The notes beneath the pieces are model-generated. The model did no database searches. It was not told where the DNA came from and was given only the letters and a program-made list of their open reading frames with translations. From Croceimicrobium sp963977415 (GTDB lineage Bacteria; Bacteroidota; Bacteroidia; Flavobacteriales; Schleiferiaceae): 64,000 nt of DNA. The translations under genes and the position numbers were made by a program. Below, piece after piece: positions 33,959-43,210 of this stretch. The stretch is from the NCBI GenBank assembly GCA_963977415.1, contig CAXBOS010000001.1, forward strand, positions 365,066 to 429,065. Direction: 5' to 3'. Position 1 is the first letter of the stretch; each line of letters opens with the position of its first letter.

Positions 33959-35962
33959 TTACTTGTAGCTGCGTGTTTTCAATTCAACATTTTCGAAGAT
34001 CAAATCCTCTTTAATTAGCTCGGCTTCACTCGGGTTACCGGTGTATTGCCAAGAGCTAACAAAGGCAAACTCTTCGTCGCGACGGAGTGCTTCACCTTCT
34101 TCAGTTTGAAATTCTTCTCTAAAATGGCCTCCACAAGATTCTTCTCGTGTAAGCGCATCTTGACACATTAACTCGCCTAATTCCATAAAGTCGGCTACGC
34201 GCATGGCTTTATCCAACTCAGGATTCATTTCATTTTTAGACCCAGGAACGTTTACATTTTCCCAGAACTCGGCTCTTAAAGCACGAATGTCTTTAATCGC
34301 TTCTTGTAAACCTTGGGCATTACGAGCCATACCACATTTGTCCCACATAATTTTACCGAGGGCGCGGTGATAATGATCTACGGAGTGCTTTTTCGTAGTC
34401 TTATTTAAAAGTTTGTCGATGGTTTCATTTACTTCAGTTTCTGCAGTAGCAAATGCCTCATGATTGGTGTCAATAGCACCTGTTCTAATTTCTTCTGAAA
34501 GGTAATCGCCAATAGTGTAAGGAATTACAAAATAACCATCGGCTAAACCTTGCATAAGGGCAGAGGCTCCTAAGCGGTTGGCACCATGATCGGAGAAGTT
34601 GGCTTCACCCAAGGCGAATAATCCGGGAACATTGGTCATTAAGTTATAATCTACCCATAATCCCCCCATGGTATAGTGTACCGCAGGGTAAATCATCATG
34701 GGTGTTTGGTAAGGATTATCGTCTACGATTTTCTCGTACATGGCGAAAAGGTTACCGTATTTGGCTTCCACCACTTTGGTTCCTAATTCCTTAACCTGCT
34801 CTTTGGTAGGGTTGTCGATACCTTGAATATTGGCTTCTGTTTTCCCGTAACGCTCAATGGCGGCGGCAAAATCTAAATAAACCGCTTCTCCGGTTTTGTT
34901 AACACCGAAACCTTCATCGCAACGCTCTTTGGCGGCACGTGAAGCTACATCACGAGGTACTAAGTTTCCGAAACTTGGGTAGCGACGTTCGAGATAATAA
35001 TCTCTTTTTTCTTCCGGAAGATCGGTTGCTTTCAATTTGCCTTCGCGAATCGCCTCGGCATCTTTAAGATCTTTGGGTACCCAAATTCTACCGTCGTTTC
35101 TCAGGGACTCACTCATCAGCGTAAGCTTAGACTGGTGCGATCCAGAAACGGGAATACATGTGGGGTGAATTTGTGTGAAACAAGGGTTAGAGAAAGCAGC
35201 TCCTTTTTTGTGGGCTTTCCAAGCGGCAGAACCGTTAGATCCCATCGCGTTGGTAGAAAGGTAGAATACGTTTCCATAACCACCCGAAGCAATAACTACC
35301 GCGTGTGCTCCGAAGCGCTCTACTTTACCGGTTACTAAGTTTTTGGCGATAATTCCGCGGGCTTTTCCGTCTACTGTAACTACATCAAGCATTTCGTGGC
35401 GGTTGTATAACTTCACCTTGCCTTTCGAAATCTGGCGGCTTAAAGCCGAATAAGCCCCTAATAACAATTGCTGTCCGGTTTGACCTTTAGCATAAAAAGT
35501 ACGACTTACCTGCACTCCACCAAAAGAGCGGTTATCGAGGGTTCCGCCGTATTCACGGGCAAAGGGAACTCCCTGCGCAACCGCTTGGTCAATAATATTA
35601 GCAGATACCTCGGCTAAACGGTAAACGTTGGCTTCACGCGAGCGGTAATCGCCCCCTTTAATGGTATCGTAAAAAAGGCGATACACAGAATCGCCATCGT
35701 TTTGATAGTTTTTTGCGGCATTAATACCTCCTTGTGCGGCGATTGAGTGCGCACGACGTGGAGAATCTTGAAAACAGAATGCCTTTACATTATAACCCAT
35801 CTCCGCAAGGGAAGCAGCAGCAGAACTGCCGGCTAAGCCTGTGCCGATAATGATTACATCAATATTTCTTTTATTGGCGGGGTTTACGAGACGGATGTTG
35901 GCTTTATGATTTTGCCACTTTTTTTCTAATGGGCCTTCGGGAATGCGAGAATCTAACTTCAT
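33959..35962 (-). CDS. sdhA: Succinate dehydrogenase/fumarate reductase flavoprotein subunit
   Basis: A 667-residue FAD subunit oxidising succinate to fumarate. It shows VIIGTGLAGSSAAASLAEMG, the FAD-linking region HSIAAQGGINAAK with the conserved His, FTQIHPTCIP, and GLFALGEANFSDHGANRLGA with the active-site Arg region. It is longer than the E. coli SdhA (588), as is usual for this phylum's type. It sits between sdhC and sdhB with short spacers. Confidence 0.95.
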   Translation of the reverse strand: MKLDSRIPEGPLEKKWQNHKANIRLVNPANKRNIDVIIIGTGLAGSSAAASLAEMGYNVKAFCFQDSPRRAHSIAAQGGINAAKNYQNDGDSVYRLFYDTIKGGDYRSREANVYRLAEVSANIIDQAVAQGVPFAREYGGTLDNRSFGGVQVSRTFYAKGQTGQQLLLGAYSALSRQISKGKVKLYNRHEMLDVVTVDGKARGIIAKNLVTGKVERFGAHAVVIASGGYGNVFYLSTNAMGSNGSAAWKAHKKGAAFSNPCFTQIHPTCIPVSGSHQSKLTLMSESLRNDGRIWVPKDLKDAEAIREGKLKATDLPEEKRDYYLERRYPSFGNLVPRDVASRAAKERCDEGFGVNKTGEAVYLDFAAAIERYGKTEANIQGIDNPTKEQVKELGTKVVEAKYGNLFAMYEKIVDDNPYQTPMMIYPAVHYTMGGLWVDYNLMTNVPGLFALGEANFSDHGANRLGASALMQGLADGYFVIPYTIGDYLSEEIRTGAIDTNHEAFATAETEVNETIDKLLNKTTKKHSVDHYHRALGKIMWDKCGMARNAQGLQEAIKDIRALRAEFWENVNVPGSKNEMNPELDKAMRVADFMELGELMCQDALTREESCGGHFREEFQTEEGEALRRDEEFAFVSSWQYTGNPSEAELIKEDLIFENVELKTRSYK

Positions 35963-35972
35963 AATCTATCTT

Positions 35973-36662
35973 TTAATTTTTTGCCATTAATACAAATACG
36001 GGAATGATAGCGTAGGCCAAGGGCACAAGAATCGAAAAGGCAGCGCCAACTTTTTTAATTAGCGGAGTATAACGACTGTGGTTAATGCCTAAGGTTTGGA
36101 AAGCGCTTTGAAAACCGTGGTACAAGTGAAAAGCTACTGCAGCCATGGCAATTACATAAAGTAATACCATAATTAAACCAGCAGTTCCATCTTGATAGGT
36201 TTTAATAACAACGCTAGCGAGGTCTTTGTTTCCGTTTGCATCGATACCAATTTCACCCCAGTGCATCGTATACCAAAATTGGCTCATATGTAAAATGATA
36301 AAGGCCAAGATAATTGTGCCTAAAAGACCCATATTGCGTGATGCCCAAATAGAATTACGATTGGGTTTATAGCTTGCGTAGCGCTCGGGACGGGCTTTGC
36401 GGTTTTGCATGGCGAGGTATATTCCATCTACTGCGTGAAATAAAATACTAGCGTACAAAAAGTAGCTTGTGATTTTAATGAGCGGGAAACTCGTCATGAA
36501 TTTAGCGTAGATGTTAAACTGTTCTTGCCCTTCTGTACTGAGGTCGAGAAGTTGCAAATTGCCTAGTAGGTGTACGATTAAGAAGGATATTAAGAATAAT
36601 CCTGTAAGCGACATCCAATACTTTTTAGCGATGGATGAGCCTAAAAGCCCTGAGTTTGCCAT
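35973..36662 (-). CDS. sdhC: Succinate dehydrogenase cytochrome b subunit
   Basis: A 229-residue membrane anchor. The ATG at 36662 (MANSGLLGSSIAKKYWMSLTG) is chosen because it is the usual start and lies after the predicted promoter; an upstream extension to 36719 would overlap the -7 box. Five hydrophobic helices are visible, with His residues in several (LIVHLLGNLQ, ILFHAVDGIY, FHLYHGFQSAF) likely to bind two haems as in B-type complex II. It is the first gene of the sdh operon. Confidence 0.92.
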   Translation of the reverse strand: MANSGLLGSSIAKKYWMSLTGLFLISFLIVHLLGNLQLLDLSTEGQEQFNIYAKFMTSFPLIKITSYFLYASILFHAVDGIYLAMQNRKARPERYASYKPNRNSIWASRNMGLLGTIILAFIILHMSQFWYTMHWGEIGIDANGNKDLASVVIKTYQDGTAGLIMVLLYVIAMAAVAFHLYHGFQSAFQTLGINHSRYTPLIKKVGAAFSILVPLAYAIIPVFVLMAKN

Positions 36663-36689
36663 AGTTTGTTGCGGTGTTCTGTGTTTTCG

Positions 36690-36697
36690 CAAATTTA
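36690..36697 (-). promoter_or_regulatory. -7 element of the sdhC promoter
   Basis: TAAATTTG on the minus strand, followed by CG, matches TAnnTTTG and lies 27 nt before the sdhC ATG. It excludes the upstream in-frame start. Confidence 0.6.
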
Positions 36698-36767
36698 ACA
36701 AGTACTGAGGACATGCCAACGCTTAAATTTATTTAGAATGATTACAAGAACTCCTACTGCATAGAAA

Positions 36768-36797
36768 TTGCGAGAGCAGCCTATCTTCTTACCTTTG
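36768..36797 (+). promoter_or_regulatory. Predicted promoter of the aminopeptidase P gene
   Basis: TTG (36768-36770), a 19-nt spacer and TACCTTTG (36790-36797) are a near-perfect Bacteroidota -33/-7 pair. The ATG follows 20 nt later. Confidence 0.65.
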
Positions 36798-36817
36798 CGA
36801 TACATCAAATATTTAGC

Positions 36818-38107
36818 ATGAGATACGATAGAATTGATTCTAAGCTGTTTATAGAAAACCGTAAACGTTTGGCGACGCATCTGCCCGCCGGAGCGATGGC
36901 TATTTTTAATGCCAACGATATAATGCCTACCAATGCCGATGGTACCTTGCCATTTGTGCAAAATCGCGATTTATTTTACTTATCTGGCGTAGACCAAGAA
37001 GAAAGTATTTTGGTGGTTTTCCCAGATGCTTTTAATCCCAATCATAAAGAAATCTTATTCCTAGTAGAAACGAACGATCAAATTGCTCGTTGGGAAGGAG
37101 AAAAACTGAGCAAAAAACAGGCTACTGAGGTAAGTGGGGTGCAAACTATTTATTGGCTAAGCGAATTCGACAAGGTTTTAAGAGAAGTGATCTGTCAGGC
37201 GAAGTCGGTTTATTTAAACTCGAACGAGCATTTACGGGCTGCCTCTCCCGTGGAAACCCGCGATGATCGCTTTCGCAAGATGCTTATGGAAAAGTATCCC
37301 TTGCAAGAATATGAGCGTGCCGCGCCCATTATGCATAGCTTACGTGCGGTAAAGTCGCCCATTGAAATAGATTTAATGACGAAGGCTTCCGCCATTAATA
37401 CCAAGGCCTTTTTAAGAGTTATGAAGTTCTTAAAACCCGGCGTAATGGAATACGAACTGGAAGCAGAGTTTATTCACGAATACAAGAGAAACGGCGCTAC
37501 CGATTTTAGTTATACGCCCATTATTGCCAGTGGTGCAAGCGCTTGTGTTCTGCATTATATAGAGAACAATAGAGAGTGTAAGGACGGCGATTTAGTGCTT
37601 TTCGATTGCGGTAACTGGTACGCTAATTATGCTAGCGATGTAACCCGTTGTTTTCCGGTAAATGGCAAATTCACTAAGCGTCAAGCGGAAGTGTATAATG
37701 CGGTTTTACGCGTGCAAAAAACGTCCCTCGATTTATTACGCCCAGGTAATCAGTTGCATGAATATCACAAAGAAGTAGGTGATTTAATGACGGCTGAATT
37801 AATCCAACTGGGATTAATTGACAAGACGGACGTCAAGAATCAAGACCCAGCTTGGCCGGCCTATAAAAAATACTTTATGCACGGAACCTCGCACTATATT
37901 GGTTTAGATGTGCATGATGTAGGTCATTGGGATGTGAAAATGGAAGTGGGTAATGCTTTCACTTGTGAACCAGGGATTTACATTCCCGAAGAAGGTATCG
38001 GTATTCGCATAGAAGATGATATCGTAATAGGCGAAAAGGAAAATCTCAACATGACCAGCGGAATTCCCAAGGAAGTGGCCGAGATTGAAGATTTTATGAA
38101 TAGCTAA
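36818..38107 (+). CDS. Xaa-Pro aminopeptidase (aminopeptidase P)
   Basis: A 429-residue M24 peptidase removing N-terminal residues before proline. The N-terminal domain contains NRDLFYLSGVDQEESILV; the pita-bread catalytic domain has metal ligands in LVLFDCGNWYANYASDVTRCFP (two Asp), HGTSHYIGLDVHDVG (His), FTCEPGIYIPEEG (Glu) and IRIEDDIVIG (Glu). All five ligands are present. It is divergent from sdhC with overlapping promoter regions and is followed by a terminator. Confidence 0.92.
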   Translation: MRYDRIDSKLFIENRKRLATHLPAGAMAIFNANDIMPTNADGTLPFVQNRDLFYLSGVDQEESILVVFPDAFNPNHKEILFLVETNDQIARWEGEKLSKKQATEVSGVQTIYWLSEFDKVLREVICQAKSVYLNSNEHLRAASPVETRDDRFRKMLMEKYPLQEYERAAPIMHSLRAVKSPIEIDLMTKASAINTKAFLRVMKFLKPGVMEYELEAEFIHEYKRNGATDFSYTPIIASGASACVLHYIENNRECKDGDLVLFDCGNWYANYASDVTRCFPVNGKFTKRQAEVYNAVLRVQKTSLDLLRPGNQLHEYHKEVGDLMTAELIQLGLIDKTDVKNQDPAWPAYKKYFMHGTSHYIGLDVHDVGHWDVKMEVGNAFTCEPGIYIPEEGIGIRIEDDIVIGEKENLNMTSGIPKEVAEIEDFMNS

Positions 38108-38130
38108 GCCATTTTAATCATAATAAAGAG

Positions 38131-38166
38131 CCGTCTTAGTCGAGAGATTAAGACGGTTTTTTTTTG
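38131..38166 (+). terminator. Terminator after the aminopeptidase gene
   Basis: CCGTCTTA (38131-38138) pairs with TAAGACGG (38149-38156), followed by TTTTTTTTT. The T tract contains a TTG that would otherwise be an in-frame start for the next gene. Confidence 0.88.
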
Positions 38167-38201
38167 CGCATCCTAAAAAAGAGTATTAGAATCACTCTCC
38201 T

Positions 38202-38209
38202 TAAATTTG
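38202..38209 (+). promoter_or_regulatory. -7 element of the alpha/beta hydrolase gene
   Basis: TAAATTTG followed by C matches TAnnTTTG. It lies upstream of a TTG at 38224, supporting that start over one at 38164. Confidence 0.45.
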
Positions 38210-38223
38210 CCAAAATTTTTCAT

Positions 38224-39012
38224 TTGCAGCATTTCGACTTTAGCTATAAGAACACTCAATTTAAAGCATCCGATTCTGAGCAGGGAACAGCGGTAGTTTT
38301 TCTACATGGATTTTTAGAAAATCGCTTTATGTGGAATGATGTTATAGAAGCTTTGCCCAAAAAGTACCGTTGCATTAGTCTCGATTTGCCCGGGCATGGT
38401 GAAAGTGAAAACCTCGCTTATGTGCATAGCATGGAAGAAATGGCGGAAGTGGTAAAGGCCATGCTCGATCATTTGAAAATTCGTCGTGCCATAGTAGTGG
38501 GGCACTCTATGGGTGGTTATGTGGCTTTGGCTTTAGCCGATCGTTATCCCGATATGTTGAAAGGTATGGTTTTGATGAATTCTACCGCCAGGGCAGACAG
38601 TGAAGAACGTCAACATAATCGCGACCGGGCGATAAGTTTAGTAAAGCGCAATCCGAAATCATATGTGCGTAATTCTATTCCGATGCTTTTTCGTCCGGTA
38701 AACCGAAAAAAGTTTCATGCTGAGCTTAAGCAGGTTAAGGAAGAGGCTTTAAGTACTTCAGCTCAGGGTATTGTAGCCGCTTTGGAGGGGATGAAGATTC
38801 GCATTGATCGCGAGGTAATCTTAAACTTTGCGCCTTATCCTATTTTGTTTGTGGCCTCGCAAAAAGATCCTGTGCTGGCTTGGGAACAATTGGAAGAACA
38901 GTTTTTTCACGAAGCAGTAGAGCCGCTCATTCTTAGTGAAGGCCACATGAGCCATATTGAGAATTTTTCGGAGCTTCTAGGGGGATTAAAAACATTTCTA
39001 GCGAGAAGCTGA
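38224..39012 (+). CDS. Alpha/beta hydrolase
   Basis: The TTG at 38224 gives MQHFDFSYKNTQFKASDSEQ and a 262-residue product, fitting family N-termini; the open frame continues up to 38164, but that is inside the terminator. The fold motifs are VVFLHGFLENRFMWND (oxyanion HG), LDLPGHGES, the nucleophile elbow VVGHSMGGY with Ser, FVASQKDPVL with the acid, and EGHMSHIENF with the catalytic His. The substrate is unknown. Confidence 0.82.
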   Translation: MQHFDFSYKNTQFKASDSEQGTAVVFLHGFLENRFMWNDVIEALPKKYRCISLDLPGHGESENLAYVHSMEEMAEVVKAMLDHLKIRRAIVVGHSMGGYVALALADRYPDMLKGMVLMNSTARADSEERQHNRDRAISLVKRNPKSYVRNSIPMLFRPVNRKKFHAELKQVKEEALSTSAQGIVAALEGMKIRIDREVILNFAPYPILFVASQKDPVLAWEQLEEQFFHEAVEPLILSEGHMSHIENFSELLGGLKTFLARS

Positions 39013-39021
39013 GTGCACTTC

Positions 39022-39055
39022 AAAAAAAATGCCCCACTTCTAGTTATGTGGAGCA
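39022..39055 (-). terminator. Terminator of the LruC-domain gene
   Basis: TGCCCCAC (39030-39037) pairs with GTGGAGCA (39048-39055) with one mismatch. On the minus strand a run of eight T follows, as needed for the gene at 39085-41046. Confidence 0.7.
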
Positions 39056-39084
39056 CTTTCGTAAATATTGTTAACTAAGCGTTT

Positions 39085-41046
39085 CTAGTTTAAAATTATA
39101 TTTGCGGTATTGCGGTAGCCAGCATTATCTTTATACCAATCACTATAACTATTGCCACTGCTTTGCGCCCAAGCGTTAAAGAAATTGTAGGCGGTATTAA
39201 TGGCTTTTTCTTCTTCAGGATAACGGAATTCGTGAATTACATTAATCGCCCAAGGCAGATTATTCTCCGTTCTGTAATAACGTTGGCTGCTAAGGTCGCT
39301 GTCATCGTCAAGGGTATTGAAAATGCTAAGATCCATGAGGTCCGTAGGGGCCATGCCTGCCAAATGTAATTCGCGACCGCGATTTCCATCCACAATTAGG
39401 AAGGGGTTGAAAGGTGCGCTTCCTAGTAATGCTGGGTCTATAGGGTTGGTAAAGGTAATGATCACGTTTATTTCATCGCCCACGGAAATCGGTTGACCTT
39501 GCTCCGTATTTACATATTGACCATTGCCAAGTTTTTGGATATTATCGTAGGCATCATCAAAAACAATTATGGTAGATCCGCTGCTGTGCCCCGTTTCTAT
39601 ACCTTTCCCGTCAAGGTTAATGTAGTTTTCGGTAAGATTGAAGCCGCTTACCGTGCTGATTAAATTAGGGTCTACATTTATTTTAAAGCCGAATCCATTG
39701 CGGAAAGAAGCTCCAATTGCCTTAATTCTGAATTTACCTTCTAAGCGAACCACCTTATTAGCCGCATTAGCTATTTGAGTGAAGCGGTAGTTTATTACTA
39801 GATCGTTAAAGTCGAAATCGCCTTGTGAGGGCCAAAGATCTTCGAAAGCTAGCGACCCCCAACCAATATCAGAAGGCGTGTATTTTGCCTCTGCGGCAGA
39901 TGGGTCATTTGGGAAATCATCTAAGGCATCGATCACTCCGTCGTTGTCACTATCAATATTAGCTAAGTCAGCCACCGCACACTTATAAGAACCCAGGTCA
40001 TTTATTTTATGAGGATAAGTTCCCACAACTGACCAAGCGCCATCATATTTGTCCATTTCGATTAATTTCGATTTTGCATCATTAGTTGCAATATAGAGGC
40101 GGTCATTCCTATCAATGGCCATTGATGTGGGCTGAAAGGGCAGATTCTCGGCACTAATTCTTGTGGCATTGGCAGTGTTGCCATTTAGAGCTATGCGATA
40201 GAGTCCGGAGAATGTGCACATATAAATTGTGCTGTCTTTAGAAATGGCGATATCTCCCCCTGTTTTATTATCTAAACCCACAATATTGTAATTATTTACA
40301 ATTTGATTGGTCAATGGATCTATCGTGTACATTTTATTATTGTCATTAGCGATGTAGAGTAGGCTATCTACATAGTTGTATTCCATGCGCGGGTAATTGC
40401 CATTAAATGGATTCCCATTTTGTGCTACATGAAAGGTTCCCGCATTGTAGTCGTAATAGCGTAGCGTAGTGCCAGTATTGTAATACATAATGCCTTGCTC
40501 TTGATCCACCGCGCATGCAATAGAGCCACCGCCAGCAAGATTAGGCATTGTAGTCGCGCTATAGTCGCCACTTTCAACATCTATGGTATAAAAGCCACCT
40601 TGGCCATTTACGGCATAAAGCGTTTCAGAGCAATTCATTGCTTTGCCCGAATTTTTTGTAAATATTGCCGAAGCAGCATTGCCCGATATGTTCGCATAAA
40701 TGGTGGAAATCACACCATTGGCGTTGCGAATAATTTTAATGCGCTTGCAAAAAGTTGGCACTGAAATTTGTGCTTGAGTGCTAGTGCTTTGTGGGAAAAT
40801 GCTCGCAATTTTTTCTTCAAGCTGTCCATCAAAAGCGGCAAAAACCGTGTATTTTACCCGATAAGTTTCTTCGTCACTTATATTTAAATTGATAAGGGCG
40901 TCGGTGCGGAAGTCAAAATTTGGACTAACCACTAAATCTTTGATCGCAATATTGGGGTCTGGGCTGGAGTTTGTGCTATTGCTATCTTCCTTTTGGCAAG
41001 AGGAAAGGATAAAGAGGAAAATCAATAGAAAAATGGAGTTGCGCAT
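39085..41046 (-). CDS. LruC-domain lipoprotein with beta-propeller-like region
   Basis: The ATG at 41046 gives a 653-residue lipoprotein (MRNSIFLLIFLFILSSCQ). The middle part has repeated short strands with GGSIACAVDQEQGIMYYN, YVDSLLYIANDNNKMYTID and SKDSTIYMCTFSGLYRI, resembling a beta-propeller. The C-terminal third starts YTPSDIGWGSLAFEDLWPSQ then DFDFNDLVINY, the LruC-domain (DUF4842-like) hallmark. It is probably a surface or outer-membrane lipoprotein of unknown role. The upstream extension to 41106 would precede the signal peptide and is rejected. Confidence 0.82.
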   Translation of the reverse strand: MRNSIFLLIFLFILSSCQKEDSNSTNSSPDPNIAIKDLVVSPNFDFRTDALINLNISDEETYRVKYTVFAAFDGQLEEKIASIFPQSTSTQAQISVPTFCKRIKIIRNANGVISTIYANISGNAASAIFTKNSGKAMNCSETLYAVNGQGGFYTIDVESGDYSATTMPNLAGGGSIACAVDQEQGIMYYNTGTTLRYYDYNAGTFHVAQNGNPFNGNYPRMEYNYVDSLLYIANDNNKMYTIDPLTNQIVNNYNIVGLDNKTGGDIAISKDSTIYMCTFSGLYRIALNGNTANATRISAENLPFQPTSMAIDRNDRLYIATNDAKSKLIEMDKYDGAWSVVGTYPHKINDLGSYKCAVADLANIDSDNDGVIDALDDFPNDPSAAEAKYTPSDIGWGSLAFEDLWPSQGDFDFNDLVINYRFTQIANAANKVVRLEGKFRIKAIGASFRNGFGFKINVDPNLISTVSGFNLTENYINLDGKGIETGHSSGSTIIVFDDAYDNIQKLGNGQYVNTEQGQPISVGDEINVIITFTNPIDPALLGSAPFNPFLIVDGNRGRELHLAGMAPTDLMDLSIFNTLDDDSDLSSQRYYRTENNLPWAINVIHEFRYPEEEKAINTAYNFFNAWAQSSGNSYSDWYKDNAGYRNTANIILN

Positions 41047-41466
41047 AATATGAGTTCTAAACTTCTTGTATGATACGGTAAAATTAGTCTCTATCGGAAG
41101 AATCATTGCGCATAATCGTTAAAAAGGGTCTTTTTTTCGATTTACGAAGACAAGCCCAAGCATAAAAAAACCGCTTCCACAAACTATGAGATTTTGGAAA
41201 CGGTTTTAATCAGGCGGGTTCAGATTTGGTTAAGGTTCAACCCATTTGATATGTTTGGTTAAGGCTTAAAGCTGTTGCTAAAATAGTAGTAGCTTTAAAA
41301 TGGGGCAATACGTAAAATGCCCTATTTCTTATGGGTTTTGGCAATTTATGACAAGGCTAGAGAGTTTTAGTACTCTGTTAGTGCAAAATGTGAAGCTCTA
41401 AAACCTAGTCGGTAAAAGAGTTTCCGCCCAAATAGAGAATAAACTAGACTCTAATTTTTAGTTTTT
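41047..41466 (-). other. 420-bp gap with a hairpin terminator and possible sRNA or long thiL 3' UTR
   Basis: On the minus strand, 260 bp after the thiL stop, AAAACCG.TTCC pairs with GGAA.CGGTTTT (41168-41207) and is followed by a T run, giving a good terminator. Between thiL and this terminator there is no ORF of note, but there are direct repeats of TTGGTTAAGG (41226-41235 and 41253-41262) and a GTTTTAG/CTAAAAC stem. A separate small RNA or an untranslated tail are both possible. Confidence 0.4.
41163..41208 (-). terminator. Terminator downstream of thiL
   Basis: An 11-bp stem with one mismatch (AAAACCG-C-TTCC with GGAA-A-CGGTTTT) is followed on the minus strand by TTTTTTT. Confidence 0.7.
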
Positions 41467-42510
41467 TTATTCGAACGAATTCCAACCTTGGGCACTAAGC
41501 GGAATGTATTTCCCATCTCGGGTAACCAGGTTTTTTTCTTTGCTATCACTTAACATGTGGCCAATTACACTAAGGTGCGGATTACCTTTAATTTTATCGT
41601 GATCTTCTAAAGGAATGGTGAAAAGAAGCTCATAGTCTTCGCCACCATTTAAGGCAACTGTGGTCGCATTAAGCTTAAACTCTTCTGCTAATTTGTATAC
41701 TGTCGGGTCGATGGGGATTTTCTCTTCGTACAATTGAATACCCAATTGTGAGCTTTCGCAAAGATGCAAGGCTTCCGAACTTAGGCCGTCGGAAATATCA
41801 ATCATCGATGTTGGTTTAACGCCCAATTTGTGCAGTAATTCGGGAATGTCTTTACGCGCTTCGGGTTTCAGCTGACGTTCTAAAACGTATTCGTTTCCGC
41901 CGAGCTCTGGCTGAATATCGGGGTTCTCTTTAAAAACTCTTTTTTCGCGTTCTAAAATTTGCAGACCCATATAAGCGCCGCCTAAATCGCCACTAACTAC
42001 CACAAGATCTTTTTCCTTGGCGCCGGAGCGTAAAACTTCCAGGCCTTCTTCTACTTCGCCAATGGCCGTGATGCTAATGGTTAATCCAGAGTAGGAAGAA
42101 GTGGTGTCGCCTCCTACTAAATCTACCTCATACACTTCGCAGGCCTTGCGAATTCCTTCGTAAATTTTGTCGAGATACTCAATGCCAAAGCGATTGCTTA
42201 TGGCGAGGTTTACAGTAATTTGGGTAGGACGGCCATTCATGGCATAAATGTCGGAAAGGTTTACCACCACTGCTTTATAGCCAAGGTGTTGTGGCGGCAT
42301 ATAGCTTAGGTCGAAATGCACGCCTTCCACCAACATATCCGTACTTACTAAAACACGACCGCTTAAAAATTCCAAGATAGCGGCGTCATCGCCAATACCT
42401 TTTATACTGGACGATTGATTTAAGGGGAAGTTTTGCGTTAATCTTTTAATTAAGCCAAACTCGCCGATTTTTTCTAAGCTGGTAAACTCTTCTTCTCTTT
42501 CTTCTGCCAT
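41467..42510 (-). CDS. thiL: Thiamine-monophosphate kinase
   Basis: A 347-residue ThiL, phosphorylating thiamine phosphate to the active diphosphate. It shows IKGIGDDAAIL, STDMLVEGVHFDLSY, NLSDIYAMNGRP, LVGGDTTSSYSGLTISI, DISDGLSSEALHL and GGEDYELLFTIP, the AIR-synthase-like fold. Its ATG lies 4 nt after a -7 box, so the message may be leaderless. No other thiamine gene is in the window. Confidence 0.94.
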   Translation of the reverse strand: MAEEREEEFTSLEKIGEFGLIKRLTQNFPLNQSSSIKGIGDDAAILEFLSGRVLVSTDMLVEGVHFDLSYMPPQHLGYKAVVVNLSDIYAMNGRPTQITVNLAISNRFGIEYLDKIYEGIRKACEVYEVDLVGGDTTSSYSGLTISITAIGEVEEGLEVLRSGAKEKDLVVVSGDLGGAYMGLQILEREKRVFKENPDIQPELGGNEYVLERQLKPEARKDIPELLHKLGVKPTSMIDISDGLSSEALHLCESSQLGIQLYEEKIPIDPTVYKLAEEFKLNATTVALNGGEDYELLFTIPLEDHDKIKGNPHLSVIGHMLSDSKEKNLVTRDGKYIPLSAQGWNSFE

Positions 42511-42514
42511 TTTG

Positions 42515-42522
42515 CAAAAGTA
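42515..42522 (-). promoter_or_regulatory. -7 element of thiL, 4 nt from the start codon
   Basis: On the minus strand TACTTTTG is followed by CAAA and the ATG. It is the same box and the same 4-nt spacing as for trmB. Confidence 0.55.
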
Positions 42523-42828
42523 GCCAAATAAGCCTGTTTTTATTGTGCTTCAAGAAAGGAATTGCAATCAAGTTCGGGCCAAGATTTAATGATAGCTATG
42601 GTTTGGTATAAGTACTTTTCTTGTTTTTTCCCTTGGGTAAAAATCACTTATATCAAGTAAGTGGTGGATTAATCCGTGAGATGGTTTTAGGTGATAGTGG
42701 TTTTTTAGATTCTTAAGCTGCTAGCAAGAGGCTGGGAAAGTTGGCACCCGAACGGAAATCAATTCTTAAGATATCGCTTAACTATCAGAATAATGCTGTT
42801 GCCTATTTTATAAAGAATAGCGATTGCT

Positions 42829-42836
42829 TACCTTTG
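42829..42836 (+). promoter_or_regulatory. -7 element of the suf operon
   Basis: TACCTTTG followed by C matches TAnnTTTG and lies 29 nt before the ATG of the A-type carrier gene. The rest of the 355-bp gap between thiL and this gene shows no ORF or clear repressor palindrome; I see no Rrf2-type site. Confidence 0.6.
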
Positions 42837-42865
42837 CATTAATTTTGACTAAATCTAAATAGCGT

Positions 42866-43195
42866 ATGATTAAGGTTTCGGATACGGCCAGAAGGCGTTT
42901 AGAAAGCCTTCTCGGCGAAAGCGGAAAAGCGTTAGAAAATACATATATAAGAGTAGGAGTAGATAGCGGCGGTTGCAGCGGCTTGTCTTATAAGCTTGAT
43001 TTTGATTCTGAAATAAAAGAAAGTGATAAACTTTTTGAAGATCAGGATGTAAAGATAGTGGTAGATAAGAAGAGCTTTTTATATCTAATTGGCACTACCT
43101 TAGAATATAGCGGCGGGTTAAATGGCAAAGGATTCTCCTTTAACAATCCCAATGCTTCTCGCACATGTGGCTGCGGCGAAAGCTTCGCGGTTTAA
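42866..43195 (+). CDS. A-type Fe-S carrier (HesB/IscA/SufA)
   Basis: A 109-residue protein that carries Fe-S clusters or iron to target proteins. The three conserved Cys are in GGCSGLSYKL and RTCGCGESF. It opens the suf operon, 15 bp before sufB. I cannot decide between SufA and IscA or ErpA names. Confidence 0.93.
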   Translation: MIKVSDTARRRLESLLGESGKALENTYIRVGVDSGGCSGLSYKLDFDSEIKESDKLFEDQDVKIVVDKKSFLYLIGTTLEYSGGLNGKGFSFNNPNASRTCGCGESFAV

Positions 43196-43210
43196 TTTTT
43201 AAATCTCATT

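Noticed and set aside
41209..41262. tRNA-like T-loop word GGTTCAACCC
   Set aside because: No cloverleaf, acceptor stem or anticodon arm can be built around it.
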